From Paralcaligenes ureilyticus (lineage in GTDB: Bacteria > Pseudomonadota > Gammaproteobacteria > Burkholderiales > Burkholderiaceae_B), in NCBI RefSeq assembly GCF_004346225.1, contig NZ_SMAJ01000003.1, forward strand, positions 248,001 to 312,000: a stretch of 64,000 nucleotides of DNA, in the 5' to 3' direction. The position numbers were made by a program, and so were the translations under genes. The notes beneath the pieces were generated by a model. The model saw nothing but the letters and a program-made list of their open reading frames with translations. It was not told the origin of the DNA and did not search any database. Positions within the stretch are counted from its first letter, which is position 1. Each line of letters starts with the position of its first letter. Below are positions 51,177 to 60,043 of this stretch, in pieces.

Positions 51177-52484
51177 GTGTCGAACACATCTTGTCTGCTG
51201 AGCGGGTTGCGAGGAAGCTTTGATCATTCGTTATGGTCACATACATCACCTCTACCTGAGCCCTTCCCATCGTTACAAAGCTCTGTAAATATCGACGTCT
51301 TGGTCATTGGTGCCGGCTATACAGGACTCACAGCTGCCATTGAATTACTAGAGCGCAACATTGAGGTTGCCGTGATCGACGCGCAGGAACCTGGCTTTGG
51401 TGCGTCGGGCCGCAACGGTGGCCAGGTGATCCCCTTCATGAAACATGATCCAGCAACACTGATGGCGATGTTTGGTGACGAGGTCGGGCGAAGCATCATC
51501 GACCTGACCCTCCGTTCAGCTGATACGGTATTTGATCTGATTCGTCGTCACAATATCGACTGTGATGCCGTCCAGACGGGTTGGATTCAAGGCGGACGCA
51601 GCAGCGCCAACAAAACGACACTGCTGAATCGCTCTGATATATGGGCACGGGCTGGCGCTTCAGCCCGCTGGCTTGATACTGAAGATATCAAGGTGTTGTC
51701 TGGCAGCAGCTATTTCAATTTTGGCTGGTTCTTGGAGGGAGGCGGCAGCGTGCAGCCCCTGAAATATGCGCGTGGTCTTGCCGATGTGGTGCGACGACTT
51801 GGTGGCTCAGTCTATGTGAAATCCCCTGCCATTCGCATGTCGGTGAGCGGCAAAAAATGGAGTGTTTCAACGCCGGGCGGAGAAATTCTGGCCAATAGAG
51901 TTGTCCTTGCCACCAACGGGTACACAACGAATTTATGGCCAGGCCTCGAACAATCCACTGTTCCTGTCTATTCTATGCAAGTTGCTACGGAGCCCTTGGC
52001 TCTGGATGACGGGGAAGAAATTCTTCCCGGCGGGCAAACAATGACGGATACGCTGCGCCTTGTCCATTATTTCAGAAGGGACGCACAGGGAAGATTTGTC
52101 ATCGGTGCACGCGGTCCATTCAAAGATATCCTGAATCAAGGCGATGCCCGGTACATTATTGCCAAGGCCCGGACGATATATCCACAACTGAAAAATGTTG
52201 ATTTTCCATTCCTCTGGTCTGGTCGGGTTGCAATGACTGCTGACTACTTGCCGCATCTTCATCATTTGGCCCCAGGGGTCACTGCGTTGGTCGGGTTCAA
52301 CGGGCGCGGTGTTGGGATGGCCACAACTCTTGGTCGGGTCCTTGCTGCAGCCTGTCTTGATAACAGAAAGCAGACGTTGCCTTACCCCACGACCGCACTC
52401 AATCCAATTCGGTTTCACGGACTCAACCAGATCGGTGTAAGGCTGATGATTGCGTACTACCGCGTTCTTGACCGAATTTCTTGA
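51177..52484 (+). CDS. FAD-dependent amine oxidase (PuuB/DAO family)
   Basis: This 435-residue D-amino-acid-oxidase-fold flavoenzyme has the dinucleotide-binding VLVIGAGYTGLTAAIELL (about 42-59), the ATG-type ASGRNGGQVIPFMKHDP and the C-terminal FAD-contacting LVGFNGRGVGMATTLGRVLA. This pattern is that of gamma-glutamylputrescine oxidase (PuuB), which oxidises an amine or N-substituted amino acid to an aldehyde, ammonia and H2O2. A GTG start with AGAGGA upstream is likely. With the aldehyde dehydrogenase at 54644 it would turn an omega-amino acid into a dicarboxylate, which fits opening of a lactam by HyuAB. The substrate is inferred. Confidence 0.88.
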   Translation: MSNTSCLLSGLRGSFDHSLWSHTSPLPEPFPSLQSSVNIDVLVIGAGYTGLTAAIELLERNIEVAVIDAQEPGFGASGRNGGQVIPFMKHDPATLMAMFGDEVGRSIIDLTLRSADTVFDLIRRHNIDCDAVQTGWIQGGRSSANKTTLLNRSDIWARAGASARWLDTEDIKVLSGSSYFNFGWFLEGGGSVQPLKYARGLADVVRRLGGSVYVKSPAIRMSVSGKKWSVSTPGGEILANRVVLATNGYTTNLWPGLEQSTVPVYSMQVATEPLALDDGEEILPGGQTMTDTLRLVHYFRRDAQGRFVIGARGPFKDILNQGDARYIIAKARTIYPQLKNVDFPFLWSGRVAMTADYLPHLHHLAPGVTALVGFNGRGVGMATTLGRVLAAACLDNRKQTLPYPTTALNPIRFHGLNQIGVRLMIAYYRVLDRIS

Positions 52485-52541
52485 TTTACCCAAGATATAT
52501 CAATGACATATCAATGCTTAACTCTATTCTCAGGCAAAAAA

Positions 52542-53687
52542 ATGACAGACACCAGGAAAGATGTGCCGCTATTTACACCGATTAAATCCCGTGGAGTCAC
52601 GGCAAAGAATCGCATTGTGATTTCACCCATGCAGCAGTATTCAGCAGGAAACGATGGAAAACCTACAAGCTGGCATCTCAGTCACCTTGAAAAACTTGCC
52701 ATTGGTGGTGCCGGGATAGTATTTACCGAAGCGCTCGCGATTGAAGAGCAGGGCCGAGCGACCCATGCGGATCTCGGCATCTGGAACGACGCACAGGTTG
52801 AAGCTCTGAAGCCGATTGCGGAAGCAATATCTCGTCATGGCGCGCTGGCCGGCGCGCAGCTTATTCATGCGGGACGCAAGGCCAGTGTTCAGGTTCCGTG
52901 GGACGGCTATCAATCTCTCAATGCAGAAAATGCAGCAAGGGGCTTGGCACCATGGCCCACCGTTGCGCCCTCGGCCATACCTGCCAATCCAGGCTGGCAA
53001 GTCCCCAAGGCCCTGACGATTGACGAGATCCGACGTCTTCGCGATGCCTATGGAATTGCGGCACGACGCGCAGCACAGGCAGGTTTTCAGGCCCTAAACG
53101 TCCATGGCGCTCATGGTTACCTGATACATAGTTTTTTGTCACCCCTGGCCAATCATCGAACGGACGAATATGGTGGTGACATTCAGGGAAGAATGCGGTT
53201 TCCCCTGGAAGTTGCAGAGGCCGTGCGTGCCGAGTGGCCCTCGAACTTGCCCATTTTCTATCGTCTTTCATGCATAGACGATCTTGATGGCGGCTGGACG
53301 CTTGACGACACTGTTGTCCTGTCGCGCGAGCTTGGGGCGCGTGGTATAGATGTCATTGATTGCTCGTCCAGAGGGTTGGCAGAGCGCGGAACACTGTCAC
53401 CTGGACGTGAGCCTGGATTCCAGGTGCCATTTGCTGAACGCGTGCGTAAAGATACAGGTCTTTCGACAATGGCTGTTGGGTTGATCACCAAAGCAGATTT
53501 TGCAAATGACATTGTGGCGTCCGACCGCGCCGATTATGTAGCGATTGGTCGTGAGTCACTGATCAATCCGCATTGGCCGCTGCATGCAGCAGTTGAGCTG
53601 GGCTTTGATCCCGATTATCAAACTTGGCCACAACCGTATGGGTGGTGGCTGTTGAGACGTGATCGCGCCGCAGCACGCGGGCGCTAG
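52542..53687 (+). CDS. Old Yellow Enzyme-type NADH:flavin oxidoreductase
   Basis: This ~381-residue FMN TIM-barrel enzyme is of the YqjM/XenA subgroup: LFTPIKSRGVTAKNRIVISPMQQYS, AQLIHAGRKAS (substrate-binding His-Ala-Gly-Arg-Lys), FQALNVHGAHGYLIHSFLSP, the NHRTDEYGGDIQGRMRFPLE signature and VAIGRESLINPHWP. The subgroup reduces activated C=C bonds of enals, enones or cyclic imides with NAD(P)H. The ATG at 52542 gives the family's usual N-terminus; an upstream ATG at 52503 would add 13 residues. It is co-directional with the oxidase 57 bp upstream. Confidence 0.9.
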   Translation: MTDTRKDVPLFTPIKSRGVTAKNRIVISPMQQYSAGNDGKPTSWHLSHLEKLAIGGAGIVFTEALAIEEQGRATHADLGIWNDAQVEALKPIAEAISRHGALAGAQLIHAGRKASVQVPWDGYQSLNAENAARGLAPWPTVAPSAIPANPGWQVPKALTIDEIRRLRDAYGIAARRAAQAGFQALNVHGAHGYLIHSFLSPLANHRTDEYGGDIQGRMRFPLEVAEAVRAEWPSNLPIFYRLSCIDDLDGGWTLDDTVVLSRELGARGIDVIDCSSRGLAERGTLSPGREPGFQVPFAERVRKDTGLSTMAVGLITKADFANDIVASDRADYVAIGRESLINPHWPLHAAVELGFDPDYQTWPQPYGWWLLRRDRAAARGR

Positions 53688-53735
53688 GAACGAGATTATT
53701 TGTTTAATTTGCTCCCAATGAAATGGATTTAAAAA

Positions 53736-54113
53736 ATGGAAAATACAGCGATGGATGTACATGGAATTCGTTTCGGTGATGAAACCGTTCCGCCCAGCGA
53801 GGTGCGTGCCCCGGCTAATACGCTGGTTCGAGGCAATCCACTAAAGCGTTCCTGGCAATATCTGGATGTTTCCGATTTAGGGGTGTACTCAGGGATCTGG
53901 ACGTGCGAGCCAGGTGCTTACGAAATCAATCAGGCTGAGAATAAAGTCGAAGTCTTTCATATTCTTGAAGGCCAGATCGCAATGGTGGCCAAAGATGGTC
54001 ACCGGGTTGAATTCAAACCGGGTGATACGGGTGTGATACCACAGGGATTTCGTGGCGTATTGGATGTGATGGAATCCGCTCGAAAACTCTATGTCGTAAC
54101 GCAGAAAATCTGA
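53736..54113 (+). CDS. Cupin-domain protein
   Basis: This 125-residue single-cupin protein of the (S)-ureidoglycine/DUF861 type has the motifs GIWTCEPGAYEINQAENKVEVFHILEG and VEFKPGDTGVIPQGFRG, in which His and Glu ligands of a metal site are visible (E..FHILEG). Such proteins often act as small isomerases, or they bind ligand in catabolic operons. It is the last intact gene before an IS630 remnant, and it follows the OYE by 48 bp. Function unknown. Confidence 0.8.
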   Translation: MENTAMDVHGIRFGDETVPPSEVRAPANTLVRGNPLKRSWQYLDVSDLGVYSGIWTCEPGAYEINQAENKVEVFHILEGQIAMVAKDGHRVEFKPGDTGVIPQGFRGVLDVMESARKLYVVTQKI

Positions 54114-54125
54114 CAGGGTCGCGTA

Positions 54126-54622
54126 TTGCTCACTGTTCTAAAACGCATGGAACTTCAGCGTCATGCTCGACTGTTTCTGTTGTTGGCTGGTGGGCTACTT
54201 GGGCTGAGATCTGAGCCAAACTGGACTGCAGCGACAGCTTCATTGATCTCCGGAGAAAACGCTTTGAAAGCGAACGCTTGGTTGGACTGTTTTCTCGCGA
54301 CGCTGGGCGTGAGCGCTACAAGGTGGCGGACCGCCTTGTGAGGCGCAGATGCCGGCTCGTACGATCCAACACAAGCCTGTCGATGGCTTCACGTACTGGT
54401 CCTTGTGCAAGTTGGCCGCTGGGCTTGGCGGGTAGTATGTCGCATATGACGATGGTCTGGATTTGGGTCAAGCATGGCATCAAGCCCCATTTGCTCGAAG
54501 GTTACGTCACCTCAAACAATCGGGGCGTTGAGACCAAGACCGCTAATGTGATTGGGCTGTATCTGAACTCGCCTCAGAACACGGTCGTGTTTAGTGTCGA
54601 CGAGTTCCTGGCGATTCACTAA
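54126..54622 (+). pseudogene. IS630-family transposase, N-terminal remnant
   Basis: Two frames carry homology. The first (near 54126-54300) gives a helix-turn-helix region, broken by frameshift. The second reads LVGLFSRDAGRERYKVADRL and, after further shifts, MSHMTMVWIWVKHGIKPHLLEGYVTSNN, TKTANVIGLYLNSPQNTVVFSVDE and stop. These match the linker and the first catalytic Asp (FSVDE) of an IS630 transposase (usual VxVWxxHGLKPH, DVxGLYLxPPQxAVVLCVDEK). The C-terminal half with the remaining catalytic residues is absent. It separates the aldehyde dehydrogenase from the rest of the module. Confidence 0.75.
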
Positions 54623-54643
54623 CAACACTTATGGGTATTTTTT

Positions 54644-56125
54644 ATGAAAACTTATAATCATTTTATCGGTGGCAAATATGTCGAACCTGTAGGGGGAAAA
54701 TGGATTCAGAGCATTGATCCCTTTCTTGGAAAACCTTGGGCAAAGATTCCGCAGGGCTGCGCGCAGGACGTGAATCGCGCTGTTGAGGCCGCCTCGACAG
54801 CAATGCGCCAGGGCCGCTGGTCAAGAGTGACCGCTACCGAACGCGGGAAACTCATGGTGCGCCTGGCGGATCTGGTCGCCCGGAATGCGGAGCGCCTGGC
54901 AGAGCTTGAGGTACGGGATAACGGGAAACTGCTCACCGAGATGCGCGGACAGCTGAATTACCACCCTGAATGGTGGCGCTATTATGGTGGGCTTGCCGAC
55001 AAGATTGAAGGGGCGGTCATGCCTATCGACAAGCCAGATATGTTTGCTTTTACTAGATCGGAGCCCATTGGTGTGGTTGGCGCATTGACGGCCTGGAATT
55101 CGCCGCTGCTGTTCATCGCTTGGAAGTGTGCTGCGGCAATCGCTGCGGGCTGCGCTGTCGTTGTCAAACCGTCTGAGTATGCCTCTGTTTCGACGCTTGC
55201 ATTTGCCGAACTGACAAAAGAAGCTGGCTTCCCGGACGGCGTGTTCAACGTCGTCACAGGCTATGGCGCAGAAGCGGGCTCTGCGCTTGTCGATCATCCG
55301 GATGTCGCCAAAATTACGTTCACCGGTTCTGATGCAACCGGGGCGCTTATTTACGCTCAGGCAGCAAGGACAATGAAGCGCGTATCCCTTGAGCTTGGCG
55401 GCAAATCCCCGAACATTGTGTTCGCGGATTGTAACCTCGATAAAGCCGCATCCGGCGTGATCTCAGGCATTTTTGCCGCCACCGGGCAAACTTGTATCGC
55501 CGGCTCTCGCCTGCTGGTGCAAAACTCCATCAAGGAGGAGTTCACCAAGCGTGTGACTGTACTTGGCGCATCAGCCCGAAAAGGCAATCCGATGTCACCG
55601 GATACCAATATCGGGCCGGTAACAACCCCAGTGCAATACAAGAAAATTCTCGACTATATTGAGATTGCAAAATCAGAAGGTGCTCGGTGCATCCTAGGCG
55701 GCGGGTCTGCTAACTCTCCAGAACTGTCTGGTGGTCAGTTTGTGGAACCCACGATTTTTACGGATGTCACTCCCGGGATGCGCATTGCTCGCGAAGAGGT
55801 TTTTGGCCCGGTGCTGTCCATTATAGGCTTTGACGACGAGACTGAAGCAATTGAACTGGCTAACGACACGACCTATGGCCTTGCGGCAGGCGTCTGGACT
55901 GAAGATATTGGCCGTGCGATGCGCATGTCATCTGCGCTTAAGGCCGGCACAGTCTGGGTCAACACGTATCGCGCCGTCAGTTATATGATGCCTTTCGGTG
56001 GAATGAAACACTCGGGGATCGGAAGGGAAAGCGGTATAGAATCGATTCGGGGGTTTCTGGAAACAAAAAGCACATGGATCTCGTACGCACAAAGCGCTCC
56101 CGCTAATCCATTCATTATGCGTTAG
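54644..56125 (+). CDS. NAD(P)-dependent aldehyde dehydrogenase
   Basis: This 493-residue cytoplasmic ALDH has Asn152 in the WNSP motif, general base Glu250 in SLELGGKSPNIVF, nucleophile Cys284 in GQTCIAGSRL and the EEVFGPVLSIIGF block. It oxidises an aldehyde to the acid. It is related to the PuuC/betaine-aldehyde group and would act on the aldehyde made by the FAD amine oxidase at 51177. An IS630 remnant lies between it and the cupin gene, so its transcription may start anew after the remnant; no promoter stands out. Confidence 0.93.
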   Translation: MKTYNHFIGGKYVEPVGGKWIQSIDPFLGKPWAKIPQGCAQDVNRAVEAASTAMRQGRWSRVTATERGKLMVRLADLVARNAERLAELEVRDNGKLLTEMRGQLNYHPEWWRYYGGLADKIEGAVMPIDKPDMFAFTRSEPIGVVGALTAWNSPLLFIAWKCAAAIAAGCAVVVKPSEYASVSTLAFAELTKEAGFPDGVFNVVTGYGAEAGSALVDHPDVAKITFTGSDATGALIYAQAARTMKRVSLELGGKSPNIVFADCNLDKAASGVISGIFAATGQTCIAGSRLLVQNSIKEEFTKRVTVLGASARKGNPMSPDTNIGPVTTPVQYKKILDYIEIAKSEGARCILGGGSANSPELSGGQFVEPTIFTDVTPGMRIAREEVFGPVLSIIGFDDETEAIELANDTTYGLAAGVWTEDIGRAMRMSSALKAGTVWVNTYRAVSYMMPFGGMKHSGIGRESGIESIRGFLETKSTWISYAQSAPANPFIMR

Positions 56126-56298
56126 CTGTTCGATTCCACTCGGATCTCTAAGAAACACTAAAGTTATCGTGCCTTTCCTTCCCAGACACGCCGAGGTGAG
56201 CCACCCTAGCCCTCTTCGAAGCTGACAGAACATAAACAATGGGATGGACGCTTCCACCCTGAACGGCATGTAGCAGTAAAAAATCAACACATGGCCAC

Positions 56299-56317
56299 CC
56301 ACTTTGAGTGGTTTTTT
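56299..56317 (+). terminator. Rho-independent terminator
   Basis: CCACT, TTG loop, AGTGG and then TTTTTT form a short stem-loop with a T-run about 175 bp after the aldehyde dehydrogenase stop. It would end transcription of the 42-56 kb module before the relaxase region. Confidence 0.55.
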
Positions 56318-56818
56318 CTTTGCCTCCTGGTATTTGATTGGAGGCCATTCTTTTGGTCAGAATGTGTCCTTCTTATTCGCCTGAAAAAATTATAGGCCAA
56401 GTCTAGAACGCTGGAAATCCCTTGCCTGCGAGGGTTACAAGCTATATTTATGTGCGGGCAATGTCCCCATGAGATGTCAATGCCGAGGCGATGAGGGTGC
56501 CACAAAACTGTTTCTTTCTTTAACCTTTCGGCCCATCCATAGCGGTGACAAACTCGGCAGTTTACGTGCGCGACTACTTTAAATAATCACGGTTTTGGCT
56601 GACACTTGTAATGTCTATCTTGATACCAATGGCATTACATAATGAACGCAACTGTAATACAAAAACTTGTCGGGCTTGTCGTGTTATCGCAGGCTCGCGA
56701 TCTGACCCAAGAATCAGTCTGGCTGCCCCGTGGGTGTGCAAGCCGGTCGTAGCCAGCGAACCAAAGAAGGCCACGGCACGTGGTCGGGCACAAATGTCTT
56801 GAGGGCTCGATAATAAAA
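56318..56818. other. Intergenic region before the relaxase
   Basis: About 500 bp. Overlapping open frames on both strands near 56574-56843 have no recognised domain. I see no supported gene. Confidence 0.35.
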
Positions 56819-56864
56819 GTGTAGTAAGTACACATTTATGCACAATATCTACTATAGGTTATAG
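56819..56864. other. Candidate oriT upstream of mobV
   Basis: GTGTA-GTAAG-TACAC (56819-56833) is a perfect 5-5-5 inverted repeat, and CTATA-GGT-TATAG (56852-56864) is a second perfect repeat, both within 62 bp of the relaxase start. MobV relaxases nick near short inverted repeats just upstream of their own gene, so this is a good candidate oriT. The nick site cannot be fixed from sequence alone. Confidence 0.5.
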
Positions 56865-56879
56865 CTCTGGGAGCTTTTT

Positions 56880-58151
56880 ATGACGTCGTATACAATTCTT
56901 CGGGCCGAGAAACTTAAAAGCTTTGGGAACATTGGCGGCTCTTTGTCACACAATTACAGAGCTCGCGAGACGCCCAATGCCGACCCCCATCGCACGTACA
57001 AGAATAAAAATTCGATGCGTGGCCCCGATGAGGTCATGGCGGCTATCAAAGCCCGCCTGCCCGAAAGGCGGCGTAAAGACGCAGTTCTGTGCATAGAGTA
57101 CCTAATCAGCTGCAGCCAAGGCGCGCTAATAGGCGACAAAGCGTATCTGGCTTATTTGGAAGATGCATTGCGGTGGCTCAAAGAGCGCCACGGGAAAGAC
57201 AATGTGGTCGCAGCCAGCGTTCATTTTGATGAGACCACGCCTCATTTGATCGGGTATGTGGTGCCGCTCAAAGACGGCAAATTGAATGCCAAGGCTTTTC
57301 TGGGCGGGCGCCAGGTCCTATCCAAGATGCAGACCGATTTCGCTAAAAAGGTGGGAGAGCGCCACCATTTGGAGCGAGGCATCGAACGCAGCACGGCCAA
57401 GCATACGAGCATCAAAGAGTGGTACGGCCTAGTTAATCAGGCCACACGATCGATCAAAATCCCGTCATTTGCTGTTCAACCAAGAATCAAAAAGAAACGG
57501 TCTTTGTTGCCCGATATCATCGAGACGTCGGATGAGGTGGCTGATCGGCTAAATAGGACCTTAGACAAACTCCTCAAGCCGATTTTGGCCAGGGCGAAGG
57601 TGTTGGCGTTTCAGAAAAAAAAGGCTGATGAAATTCGCGACCTGGTGACGCTCGCCCAGCGCCGTCTGGCGGATGCGGAAGGGCGGATGCGTAGGGTCGA
57701 ACAGGAGTCATCAAGATTTCGTGAGGTTTACGAGGTGCTGACGCCTTCTGAGCAAAAGGATCTGGTGCAATTGGCCCAGAGGAACCTGAAAATCAGGCAG
57801 CGGTGCGAAAAAATTCTGTCGGCGGCATGCAACAATTTTCGCGAGTCGGTAGCTAGATTTGTCGCAAAAGCAAAAGATGCTTTGTCGAGGGTTAGGGGAC
57901 GCTGGTGGGATGTCAGATGGAGCGATCTGGAGCACGCTTATATGCAAGCGGAGAGGTTTCTGACTAGCGAAAGGGAGGCGTTAAAAGTGATTTTGGAACA
58001 CTCTCCGGGGCAAGCCAATGCGTCCGCAATGCAGGCAGCCGAGATCATTGAGGCGGCTGTTGAAAAAGAATCTCAAAATACGGAAGGCGCTCCCTCGGCC
58101 AGCGAGCCGGCGCAACCGGCCGGGCACCTACACTTCAAAGATAGCGGATGA
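56880..58151 (+). CDS. MobV-family plasmid mobilisation relaxase
   Basis: This 423-residue relaxase of the Mob/Pre family has an N-terminal catalytic domain with ILRAEKLKSFGNIGGSLSHNYRARETPNADP (family motif I), the metal-binding HFDETTPH (H115, H122) and a C-terminal half rich in Lys/Arg helices (about 240-400) that looks like a coiled coil. It nicks oriT and starts transfer when a conjugation system is supplied in trans. GGGAG lies seven bases before the ATG. No other mobilisation gene is near, so the stretch is a mobilisable-plasmid or element remnant integrated beside the catabolic genes. Confidence 0.92.
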   Translation: MTSYTILRAEKLKSFGNIGGSLSHNYRARETPNADPHRTYKNKNSMRGPDEVMAAIKARLPERRRKDAVLCIEYLISCSQGALIGDKAYLAYLEDALRWLKERHGKDNVVAASVHFDETTPHLIGYVVPLKDGKLNAKAFLGGRQVLSKMQTDFAKKVGERHHLERGIERSTAKHTSIKEWYGLVNQATRSIKIPSFAVQPRIKKKRSLLPDIIETSDEVADRLNRTLDKLLKPILARAKVLAFQKKKADEIRDLVTLAQRRLADAEGRMRRVEQESSRFREVYEVLTPSEQKDLVQLAQRNLKIRQRCEKILSAACNNFRESVARFVAKAKDALSRVRGRWWDVRWSDLEHAYMQAERFLTSEREALKVILEHSPGQANASAMQAAEIIEAAVEKESQNTEGAPSASEPAQPAGHLHFKDSG

Positions 58152-58179
58152 CAACTGGGCGCCTACAGCCTTATAGTCG

Positions 58180-58350
58180 GGGCGGTCGCTATGCAGTCAA
58201 GTATTCGGAAGCACGTATTCGTCGTCCTCCTGAACGCCCCGCGATCTATAAAAAGATGCAAGCTGTGTCGCACCGTATGCTTGATCGGTATATGCCGACG
58301 TAGATCCAAAGGCAGCCCTTGGCGCATAGGCTGCTGACTCACGAGTAGCT
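58180..58350 (-). pseudogene. PPP-family phosphatase, C-terminal remnant
   Basis: The minus-strand peptide PAGKLLVSQQPMRQGLPLDL, then HLFIDRGAFRRTTNTC matches PAGKLLVSHQPTHAGLSLTY and HLFIDRGAYARKPTTC in the phosphatase at 60839-61708. About 55 codons of a paralogue or duplicated copy remain. Confidence 0.6.
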
Positions 58351-58682
58351 TTCCGGCAGGCATGACGATTTCCGTGGACCGCCTCCCCATCCACCAAAGG
58401 CCTCCTCAGCCAGTAAGCCATCAGTCAAGGCGTTCTTGGGTTGTGTGCCCAGAAAAACCACTACACCCAGGATCGGAATGGTTATTGATGCCCGCCTTGC
58501 AGGGTCAAATAGGACGAGAGTGCCGTTTCGCCGCACGGCCATCATACCGACATCATGACGATGTGGCTGTAAACTGAGATGGTCATGGGAGGCCCGTATC
58601 GATTAGTAACTCAGAGGCTGCTCCACCATCGGGTAAGATTTGCGTCCTGGAGACCACTTAATGATAAGCATCCCCGACCTAT

Positions 58683-59129
58683 ATGCAAAGCGTAGATGCT
58701 GAAATGCCGGCGTATGTGGTTCTGCGCGAAATTTGCCAACAAATGGACTTGGAAGCGCTTGCCAAACGGATTTACGTCCACCCCCACGATGCATCAGTTG
58801 TCACGAAATCGGTGCATGGATTTATTGCCGTAGCCAAACAATCGGGCGTGAATTTGCGGGAATTTTCTGAATGGACAGGTGCCGCCGATGCCTTTGTCGC
58901 CACGAGGAAAAGCAAAGGTTTCGTCGTACTGGAATGTGTCGCCAATTCCAAGGGAAGGGAATTCGACCACGTGATTTTGCCGTTTCTAGGAAACGAGGAG
59001 TTCCCGAGCGCCATGAACCCTCGCAAGGAAGAAGAAAACTTGTTTTATATCGGCGCCACGCGCGCCAAGTCGCGCCTGACCTTGGTGTCGCCCATTGAAA
59101 AGCAGAAGCGCAGCCCCTTCTCGTATTAA
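58683..59129 (+). pseudogene. UvrD/Rep-type helicase, C-terminal remnant
   Basis: The 148 codons match the C-terminal part of a superfamily 1 helicase: ATRKSKGFVVLECVANSKGREFDHVILPFLGNEEFP (motif V area, KGxEFDHVILP) and EEENLFYIGATRAKSRLTLVSP (motif VI). The ATP-binding half is missing. It belongs to the debris at the edge of the right-hand island. Confidence 0.7.
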
Positions 59130-59753
59130 CCAGTTTCAGTATTACGCTCGCGCCTCCGTGGTCGTGGGCTTCACCTTATGGTTGGTTATTTTGGCTTGCC
59201 CTTTGTCATGAGCTTGTATTTGCAGCAGCAGCGCGGTCTGTCGGACATGGATATTGGCACGGTTTTTCTGCCAATGATGTCGAGTGGCCTCTTTCTAACG
59301 CCATTCAGCGCACGCTTGGTTGAACGATTTGGTGCCAGAGCTCTGATCGTCACCGGCCTTGCCTCGATGACACTTGGGTTAACCGCAGTGACAACCCTGT
59401 CTGCGAATACGCCGGTGTGGCTCATCGCCATACAGATGCTGCTGGTGGGGCTGGTCGGCCCATTGGTTGCTCCCCCCATCACGACGGTGCTGCTCAGCAG
59501 CGTACCGGCTGTGCTAGTTGGCACAGCGGGTGGCGTCTTCAATACCAGCCGTCAAATAGGTGGTGCATTGGCAATGGCCGCTTTCGGAGCCTTATTGGTT
59601 CAATCGTCCAGCCTTATGGCAGAGCTGCATGCCAGTCTTCTGATAGCGGAGGGTATCTCGTCAGCCACAGTTTTCGCCTGCCTCTGTCTTCGATCGCTTG
59701 GGCCAGAGAGGTTGATGCACGCTCCAATATCGAAGGTATCTTCGCTCATCTGA
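59130..59753 (+). pseudogene. MFS (EmrB/QacA-like) transporter, C-terminal half
   Basis: The last ~190 residues of a 14-TM drug exporter remain: VGYFGLPFVMSLYLQQQRGLS, ERFGARALIVTGLASMTLG and a GPLVAPPITTVLLSSVP segment. A frameshift near 59170 separates ASVVVGFT from MVGYFGLPF. The N-terminal half is missing. Confidence 0.7.
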
Positions 59754-59796
59754 ATCACTAGAACACCTCCGAATCCACGGTTCAACCCGAAGGACA

Positions 59797-59985
59797 CTGT
59801 CCAAACTAGGGGGAAAGATCACGAGTGCCGCTGGAAAGATCGGTACCTATACCTATCTGTCCACTCTCGAAACCAGTAAAAGACCCCAGCGCGAGCGTAA
59901 TCAATTCATCATCCGATTAGGACTCAATGCGGCCTACGCCAATACACTCGCCAAACTCAGTTCTTATCGACCCCGGTGCGAATGA
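59797..59985 (+). pseudogene. Unidentified island ORF fragment
   Basis: The open stretch reads LSKLGGKITSAAGKIGTYTY, then RERNQFIIRLGLNAAYANTL and a stop at 59983-59985. Its composition looks like coding DNA, but no start or family is recognised; it may be the end of an island gene. Confidence 0.3.
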
Positions 59986-60043
59986 ACCTGACAACCTTAC
60001 TTTCGACTCGGACGATCCCCGTCAACTCATGCAAACAAAGTTT

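Noticed and set aside
56574-56843. Overlapping open frames on both strands upstream of mobV
   Set aside because: Neither has a recognised motif or a good ribosome-binding site, and the two cannot both be coding.
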